Source: Siphonodentalium dalli
Lineage: Eukaryota; Mollusca; Scaphopoda; Gadilida; Siphonodentaliidae
DNA: 64,000 nt
NCBI GenBank assembly: GCA_032622095.1
Contig: CP136062.1
Location: forward strand, 7,194,001-7,258,000
Reading direction: 5' to 3'
Position numbers and translations under genes: made by a program. This document shows, in pieces, positions 57,556 to 64,000 of the stretch (positions within the stretch are counted from its first letter, which is position 1; each line of letters starts with the position of its first letter). The notes under the pieces are model-generated. The model was not told the origin of the DNA. It made no database searches and was given only the letters and a program-made list of their open reading frames with translations.

Positions 57556-58219
57556 GTTTGAGAAGTTGTGCGGAGTGAAGAATTTCACCTTATATTATAC
57601 CCAGTAACTAATATCATCGCCACGTATATGCTTGACCCAAAGTTATAATTCACGTCACAGTATAATTACACCAGATGTGTGTTTCAACGTTCTGCCCATT
57701 TCCGTTTATTGGAATTAGCATAAATAACCGCCATGCTTAATTAAATAACGCATTAGTTGTGTGCGAACATAGTTGTCTACTTTTAAATTGACAGATATAA
57801 CACGTTTTTGAATATTTGTCAGCAAAATTCCTCCGTCGCCCATGCTTCCAGAGTGATAGCTAATAAATTCACAATTAGGAGAATTTGTAATCTTTTTCGG
57901 CGATGTATCATGTGGGTGGTGGTTTGTGGCTTACGGTTCTCGTTCAGCTCTGAAATGAACTAAATTGTTTAAACAGTTCTTCGGGGTAATCTTTAAAATG
58001 GGGCAGAGTGTTCACGAGTATATACATTATTTCCATGGGGTGAAATAGAGGGATCCCGCTAATTGACAAAATAAATTAAAAAACTTAATATCTCGTCTTA
58101 ACCGACCACAAACGATAGTCCCCTTCTGTCTGATAAATAATCTGAAAACGGCTCGTCCGTACCTCTCTCCGCCTCGGCGATAGGCTATTTTGAAATATCT
58201 ATGACGTCACAGCCTAAAT

Positions 58220-58375
58220 TTTTGACGAGAATCTTAGAATCCATGATCCTTTCTTAATGAAAATTTAGCTGCGAATGAGTTAGTACCTCGAATCACCGTC
58301 TTTTTATATGATGGGTGACGTTGAAAAAGTGAAATAGACCAATCGAACTTCCTAGGCACAGCCATTAATAATTTG
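58220..58375 (-). pseudogene. PC4-like gene 5' fragment and promoter, copy 2
   Basis: Promoter, ATG (58,243) and the first 11 codons match the 56.7-kb gene. The sequence then fuses to the CRE-containing arm. The rest of the gene is deleted. The same junction occurs inverted at 62,655, so the deletion preceded the inverted duplication. Confidence 0.65.
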
Positions 58376-58660
58376 AAATATCTATGACGTCACAGCCGCA
58401 CGTGCAATGGACATAATATGCCTTATCTAGAGTTCTAGAAGTCGGATCTTGACGCGGTTTTCACCATGTAGGAAGGTTCGATGTCGCCGTCAATAAAATA
58501 AATAAAAATAGAGATCTTTCGATAATTCACCAAAACATGTAAACATGAATAATCGTCGCACACACACACCCTCCCCCCAACGCGGGACAAAACTCCTCCG
58601 TCGCCCTATTATAAAGAGGGTCCACGTTTCCGACCAATAAATTGCGTTCACAATTTGGAG

Positions 58661-58822
58661 ATTCTGGAGGGTAGACAGCAGTCGCCCGATAATGACGGGC
58701 CAGCCCCCGCACCGTCCCAACCGCCGAACTTATCCCGAGCCGCTCACCAGTCATCTACTCTAGATTTAAACGGACGGAATGAACTGCAGGAGGTTACTCT
58801 CGATGAGTTCTACTCTTCATAA
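58661..58822 (+). pseudogene. Open coding-like fragment, Pro/Gln/Ser-rich
   Basis: Immediately after the arm homology ends (about 58,661) the plus strand reads LEGRQQSPDNDGPAPAPS and continues to ELQEVTLDEFYSS and TAA. Composition and lack of repeats suggest a 3' exon cut off by the rearrangement. No start codon or family was found. The overlapping minus-strand frames are treated as shadows. Confidence 0.3.
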
Positions 58823-58994
58823 AACGTTAGAAAACCATAATCTAACAACGAATATCGCAGAACAATGTAATTACTTGATAAGCATTGTAAATATTTCGTC
58901 TGTTTTAAATAAAATGGAAATATTTCGTCTATTTGAAATACAGTTGGAAGCAACAATCAAGTATTTAAATGAAATTTGGACCAAAATCTTATAA
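58779..58994 (+). CDS. 71-codon open frame, possible coiled-coil peptide
   Basis: ATG-initiated frame, overlapping the previous fragment in another phase. It is rich in Leu/Ile/Asn/Glu with heptad-like spacing (MEIFRLFEIQLEATIKYLNEIW). There is no promoter or homologue recognised. It may be real or chance in AT-rich DNA. Confidence 0.25.
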   Translation: MNCRRLLSMSSTLHKTLENHNLTTNIAEQCNYLISIVNISSVLNKMEIFRLFEIQLEATIKYLNEIWTKIL

Positions 58995-59548
58995 TTTGAG
59001 AAAACGTATATAATTTCTATCGAAGTCTTATAATAAAGGAAGGCTTTGTGCGAATCCATTCGGTCTAATGTGTGAATGTGTTCATCATCGCAAATATAAT
59101 GATGCAGAAATGAATATTTCCTAGAAAAATGTTAACATAGCTTGTATTTAACCGAAATAATATAGCATTTGAGTTAAAATGTTTCATATTAGGACCATAA
59201 CGAACCAATGCATAAAAATACAATATTTTGTTTTTCATTCTCGATCAAAATAATGCAGAGTTGTCAATTATCAACAAAAAACAAATACTTTGAAACAAAA
59301 ACGATGACATAAGAACGAATATCCAAGAGCTAGTGTGAAAATAACCCTCACATTTATAAAAAAAAAACAATAAAAATTCAGTTTTAGAGTAAGTCCTTCA
59401 AAATTATTGAATGTTTTCGTCTATGTTGGATCAAATTTGACACAAAAATCAATTAGCTCACTAACAGTTCGCGCAATATCTCATATTTTGAGAAAACGTT
59501 TGCAATTTTAGACAACAATATTGCTAGTGAAGGTGAATATTTCATCCT
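58995..59548. other. AT-rich loop sequence, no gene seen
   Basis: Unpaired centre of the second palindrome, highly AT-rich, with no open frame above 60 codons on the plus strand. Confidence 0.6.
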
Positions 59549-60650
59549 GGAACTCATGAAATATGATAAAAATAGATGTAAAGACACTTCACGAGCCCTC
59601 ATATCTTTGAGTTATGAACATAAAGTCATCTCATAGTGCCATTGTACCCCATAATTTGGGCAGGAGAAATATGTATTTCATATTTGACCCTTCATCTATG
59701 GTAAAAAATGAATTAAGGGACATGGGAGTGGTGTCCTAGACATTAACCTAGAGCATAAATTGACTCAATTTTGCAATTTTAGGCAACATTCTTGCCAGGG
59801 AAAGTGTATATTTCAGGTTGGAACTCATCAAATGTGATAAACATGCATCAAAAGACACTCACTGAGCTCTGATGACTTTGAGTTATGACAACAACGGCAT
59901 CTCATACTAGATTGTTAGCCATAATTTGGTCAGGAAAAGTGTAAATTTCATATTTTATCCTACATGTGTTTTAACAATCAATGTAATTACACCCCATCGG
60001 TCGCCTAGACACAGCGTAAATGTTCTCAAGTTTTCAACTGTAGGCCACAATGTCGGCAGTGAAGGTAAACATTTCATGTTGGAACCCATGAAATGTGATA
60101 AAATGGATAAAAAGACACCTCATGAGTACTTATGACTGAGTTATGAACATAAAGGGACCTCATAGTGTATTGTAGGTCATAATTTGGTCAGGAAAATTGT
60201 AAATTTCATGTCTTAAGCTCCATGTGTTTTAAAAATATATTTAATTACAGCCATTGGGTCCCTAGAGATCAATCCACAGTCCATATGTAGTCCATATGCA
60301 ATTATAGGGAACAGTATTGCTAGTGAAGGTGAACATTCCATGCTGGAACTCATGAAATATGATAAAAATAGATGAAAAGACACTTTCTGAGGCCTTTGTC
60401 AGGAGAAATGTGTATTGTATTTTGACCCTTGATGCGTGGTAGCAATCAATGAAATTACACCCCATGGTATCCTCAGATATGAAGCAACATCATAAATGCA
60501 CTCAGTTTTGGCAATTTAGAAAACATTGTTGATAGGGAAGTTGTACATGTCATGTTGGAACTGGTGAAATGTGATAATAATTGATCAAAAGACACTCGAT
60601 GAGCCCTGATGGGTTTCAATTATGGTCATAAAGGCATCTGATAGTGTCAT
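59549..60650 (+). repeat. ~263-bp tandem repeat in the palindrome loop
   Basis: GAACTCATGAAATGTGATAA-like phrases occur at about 59,550, 59,821, 60,083, 60,346 and 60,559. They are accompanied by AAAGACACTC, GAGTTATGAACATAAAG and ACCCCAT. The units are diverged, so the array is old relative to the arms. Confidence 0.85.
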
Positions 60651-60893
60651 TATACAACGGGGAAATTTGTGAAGCGCTAACAAAGCGTATCTGCACGGTG
60701 TTATACGATCCAAAATGATCCTGATATAAGAAATGCAATCTAGATCATACTCAGTATCTTCGTATCGACTGAATATATCGTTATTCGATGGTGTTCCCGA
60801 CATACCTCCGTCTTTACTTTTCTTATGCCTTTGTAGATTGTAGTTCGTCGATAATATATTTCTGCACCAATGGCACCCGTGTATTGTCTCGAA
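60585..60893 (-). pseudogene. Zinc-finger gene fragment in the palindrome loop
   Basis: The minus-strand frame contains GCHWCRNILSTNYNLQRH, a C-x2-C-x12-H half finger with the same spacing as the fingers of the 6.7-kb element's ATPase. The final His/Cys ligand is not where expected. It continues through an in-frame ATG (60,803; MSGTPSNN) into FSRYEDTEYDLDCISYIR, and then runs into the tandem repeat at about 60,650. An upstream ATG at 60,897 lies one base out of frame, which suggests a decayed start. TTTATAAT lies upstream near 60,950. A truncated gene of unknown function. Confidence 0.4.
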
Positions 60894-61079
60894 TCATGGG
60901 AAGAACTATCGTCCTTATACCAGCGAAAAGATGAGCGAATATGGTGTGGTATTATAAACTCGCCGCGTTCGTACCTCTATTTATCGATTAGAGTTATTGT
61001 TCTTAGATAAAAAAAATAGGCGCGGCGACAGTGGGGATGAGGGGGTCGCACGCGCGCCAATTTTTTACGTGCACGTGCG

Positions 61080-62655
61080 GCTGTGACGTCATATATATTT
61101 CAAAATAGCCTATCTCCGAGGCGGAGAGAGGTACGGACGAGCCGTTTTCAGATTATTTATCAGACAGAAGGGGACTATCGTTTGTGGTCGGTTAAGACGA
61201 GATATTAAGTTTTTTTTAATTTATTTTGTCAATTAGCGGGATCCCTCTATTTCACCCCATGGAAATAATGTATATACTCGTGAACACTCTGCCTCATTTT
61301 AAAGATTACCCCGAAGAACTGTTTAAACAATTTAGTTCATTTCAGAGCTGAACGAGAACCGTAAGCCACAAACCACCACCCACGTGATACATCGCCGAAA
61401 AAGATTACAAATTCTCCAAATTGTGAATTTATTAGCTATCACTCTGGAAGCATGGGCGACGGAGGAATTTTGCTGACAAATATTCAAAAACGTGTTATAT
61501 CTGTCAATTTAAAAGTAGACAACTATGTTCGCACACAACTAATGCGTTATTTAATTAAGCATGGCGGTTATTTATGCTAATTCCAATAAACGGAAATGGG
61601 CAGAACGTTGAAACACACATCTGGTGTAATTATACTGTAACGTGAATTATAACTTTGGGTCAAGCATATACGTGGCGATGATATTAGTTACTGGGTATAA
61701 TATAAGGTGAAATTCTTCACTCCGCACAACTTCTCAAACATGGAAACACCTAATACATTTAGTGACGGCGAGACACCCACGATGGAAATGGAATGTATAA
61801 ATATAACTTTTATTTCATTTTAAATTGAACATGATATTTAGTTAAAGGCAATAGTAGCGTTCGTTTGAGAAAGATGCATACTTGTTGAAACCAGGGATTT
61901 ATTTGTGTATTGTTTTTGAATTCGAACAATTTATATAGTGTACTCGTATTCTGTCAGCGGTGCGATTCTATAGGTTTTTAATTACACAACCCCAAACGCT
62001 CTTTATTATTTTCATATCGGGAAAACAGTAACTAATAACGCTCTTTACTATATCTGAGGGCTAAACGAAAGACGAGTTGCTTGGAACACGATTTTTATAA
62101 CATATTCATGTAAAGCCTATATTTTTTACTACTGGTCTGGCGTGCAATTCATCGATTAACCGCTCCATCTGAAAGCAAATAATTTAATGAGCTAAAGGTT
62201 CCATATAACATACTTATAGCAACTCGAAATCACGGTGCTTAATGATTGGTTGCTATTTATAGCGCATGAGTCATCCATTTATTTGAAACACGTGACGTGT
62301 AAGAGCTATATATAGACATTACGAAATTTCATCGTCCTATGATCATTATATCATATAGCATCAACTCGCTTAATGATTGGTTTCTATTTATAGCGCATGA
62401 GTCATACATTTATTTGAAACCCGTGACGTGTACGAGCTATATTTAGACATTACGAAATTTCATCGTCCTATGATCAAAAAAAGGGGCGGGCACTAATTAT
62501 TAATGGCTGTGCCTAGGAAGTTCGATTGGTCTATTTCACTTTTTCAACGTCACCCATCATATAAAAAGACGGTGATTCGAGGTACTAACTCATTCGCAGC
62601 TAAATTTTCATTAAGAAAGGATCATGGATTCTAAGATTCTCGTCAAAAATTTAGG
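61080..62655 (+). repeat. Inverted arm copy, unit 1
   Basis: Reverse complement of 56,640-58,215: CRE, exon 1 of the acidic gene, MERL start, promoter modules, and the PC4 start fused to the next CRE. It is followed directly by a second copy, so the 1.57-kb unit is tandemly duplicated on this side. Confidence 0.85.
61740..61790 (+). pseudogene. Orphan exon 1 of the acidic mini-gene, copy 3 (donor lost)
   Basis: Coding sequence as in copy 1, but the donor GTATGT is changed to GAATGT, so splicing at this site should fail. No exon 2 follows. Confidence 0.6.
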
Positions 62656-64000
62656 CTGTGACGTCATAGATATTTCAAAATAGCCTATCGCCGAGGCGGA
62701 GAGAGGTACGGACGAGCCGTTTTCAGATTATTTATCAGACAGAAGGGGACTATCGTTTGTGGTCGGTTAAGACGAGATATTAAGTTTTTTAATTTATTTT
62801 GTCAATTAGCGGGATCCCTCTATTCCCCCCCCCCCATAGAAATAATGTATATACTCGTGAACACTTTGCCTCATTTTAAAGATTACCCCGAAGAACTGTT
62901 TAAACAATTTAGTTCATTTCAGAGCTGAACGAGAACCGTAGGCCATCACTATCATTTACATGATACATCGCCGAAAAAGATTACAAATTCTCCAAATTGT
63001 GAATTTATTAGCTATCACTCTGGAAGCATGGGCGACGGAGGAATTTTGCTAACAAATATTCAAAACCGTGTTATATCTGTCAAGTTTAAAAGTAGACATC
63101 TGTCTTCCCACCCCAAATAATGCGTTATTTAATTAAGCATGGCGGTTATTTATGCTAATTCCAATAAACGGAAATGGGCAGAACGTTGAAACACACATCT
63201 GGTGTAATTATACTGTAACGTGAATTATAACTTTGGGTCAAGCATATACGTGGCGATGATATTAGTTACTGGGTATAATATAAGGTGAAATTCTTCACTC
63301 CACACAACTTCTCAAACATGGAAACACCTAATACATTTAGTGACGGCGAGACACCCACGATGGAAATGGTATGTATAAATATAACTTTTATTTCATTTTA
63401 AATTGAACATGATATTTAGTTAAAGGCAATAGTAGCGTTCGTTTGAGAAATATGCATACTTGTTGAAACCAGGGATTTATTTGTGTATTGTTTTTGAATT
63501 CGAACAATTTATATAGTGTACTCGTATTCTGTCAGCGGTGCGATTCTATAGGTTTTTAATTACACAACCCCAAACGCTCTTTATTATTTTCATATCGGGA
63601 AAACAGTAACTAATAACGCTCTTTACTATATCCGAGGGCTAAACGAAAGACGAGTTGCTTGGAACACGATTTTTATAACATATTCATGTAAAGCCTATAT
63701 TTTTTACTACTGGCCTGGCGTGCAATTCATCGATTAACCGCTCCATCTGAAAGCAAATAATTTAATGAGCTAAAGGTTCCATATAACATACTTATAGCAA
63801 CTCGAAATCACGGTGCTTAATGATTGGTTGCTATTTATAGCGCATGAGTCATCCATTTATTTGAAACACGTGACGTGTAAGAGCTATATATAGACATTAC
63901 GAAATTTCATCGTCCTATGATCATTATATCATATAGCATCAACTCGCTTAATGATTGGTTTCTATTTATAGCGCATGAGTCATACATTTATTTGAAACCC
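62656..64000 (+). repeat. Inverted arm copy, unit 2 (continues past the window)
   Basis: Second tandem copy of the 1.57-kb arm unit, closer to 54,286-55,340 in places (for example CATCACTATCATTTACATG). It runs off the end of the window inside the promoter modules. Confidence 0.85.
63318..63368 (+). pseudogene. Orphan exon 1 of the acidic mini-gene, copy 4
   Basis: 17 codons identical in length to copy 1, with an intact GTATGT donor. The downstream sequence switches to the MERL gene start, so exon 2 is not present within the window. Confidence 0.6.

Larger units (their letters stand above)
53225..64000. mobile_element. Second large palindromic virus-like element, right end beyond window
   Basis: It begins with a 148-bp terminus nearly identical to that of the 6.7-kb element. 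Segments at 54,286-58,260 reappear inverted at 61,080-64,000, so the region folds about a centre near 59.7 kb with an unpaired loop of ~2.4-2.8 kb. It contains several compact genes or fragments with TATA promoters, one with a short GT-AG intron, and repeated CRE/E-box/AP-1 modules. No integrase, polymerase, capsid or ATPase is visible. Shared termini suggest the same mobilising family. Whether it is one element or nested insertions cannot be settled from this window. Confidence 0.6.

Noticed and set aside
58490-58754. Two minus-strand frames of 75-76 codons
   Set aside because: They cross an arm breakpoint and share no pattern with other copies of the arm.

Overview
The window looks like nuclear DNA of a marine invertebrate. 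It is AT-rich and repeat-dense, with GT-AG introns, TATA boxes, AATAAA signals and stacked inverted-repeat transposons. Dispersed ~160-bp tandem cores inside TIR elements recall bivalve 'pearl'-type repeats, but cephalochordates or other lophotrochozoans are not excluded. No ordinary host gene could be recognised. All credible coding sequence belongs to mobile or virus-like elements, and most of it is broken.

Layout: (1) 1-14,653 is an 88-bp tandem satellite with a ~3.45-kb higher-order period. The same satellite resumes at 21,394-22,320 and 24,832-25,124, so two elements inserted into one array. (2) 14,654-21,387 is a 6.7-kb palindromic element flanked by the 6-bp duplication GACAAT. Each ~3.1-3.2-kb arm carries a 73-aa lysine-rich protein gene and a 574-codon zinc-finger/P-loop ATPase gene. 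The ATPase resembles the A32-like packaging ATPases of Polinton/adintovirus-type elements. Each ATPase copy has one nonsense codon, at a different place. (3) 22,321-24,831 is a tyrosine-recombinase (Crypton/DUF3504-like) element flanked by ATTGTT, with a two-exon recombinase gene broken by two TGA codons and a 151-bp palindrome at its 3' end.

(4) 25.1-53.2 kb is a mosaic of minisatellites, nonautonomous TIR transposons (a 1.4-kb pair at 34.5 and 40.7 kb, a TAGCTCAACTT family, a nested pair at 51.7-53.1 kb), inverted and direct repeat pairs, hairpins and a few exon-like islands.

(5) At 53,225 a 148-bp end closely matching the terminus of the 6.7-kb element opens a second large, largely palindromic region that runs off the window. 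It holds a two-exon acidic mini-gene (with three further orphan copies of its first exon), a frameshifted PC4-like ssDNA-binding gene, a divergent gene start, a zinc-finger remnant, and repeated promoter modules with TATA, CCAAT, CRE, E-box and AP-1-like sites. The shared termini suggest that both regions belong to one family of DNA virus-like elements prone to inverted duplication. The first looks like a complete but defective 'snap-back' derivative. The second looks like a larger relative that is only partly visible here.
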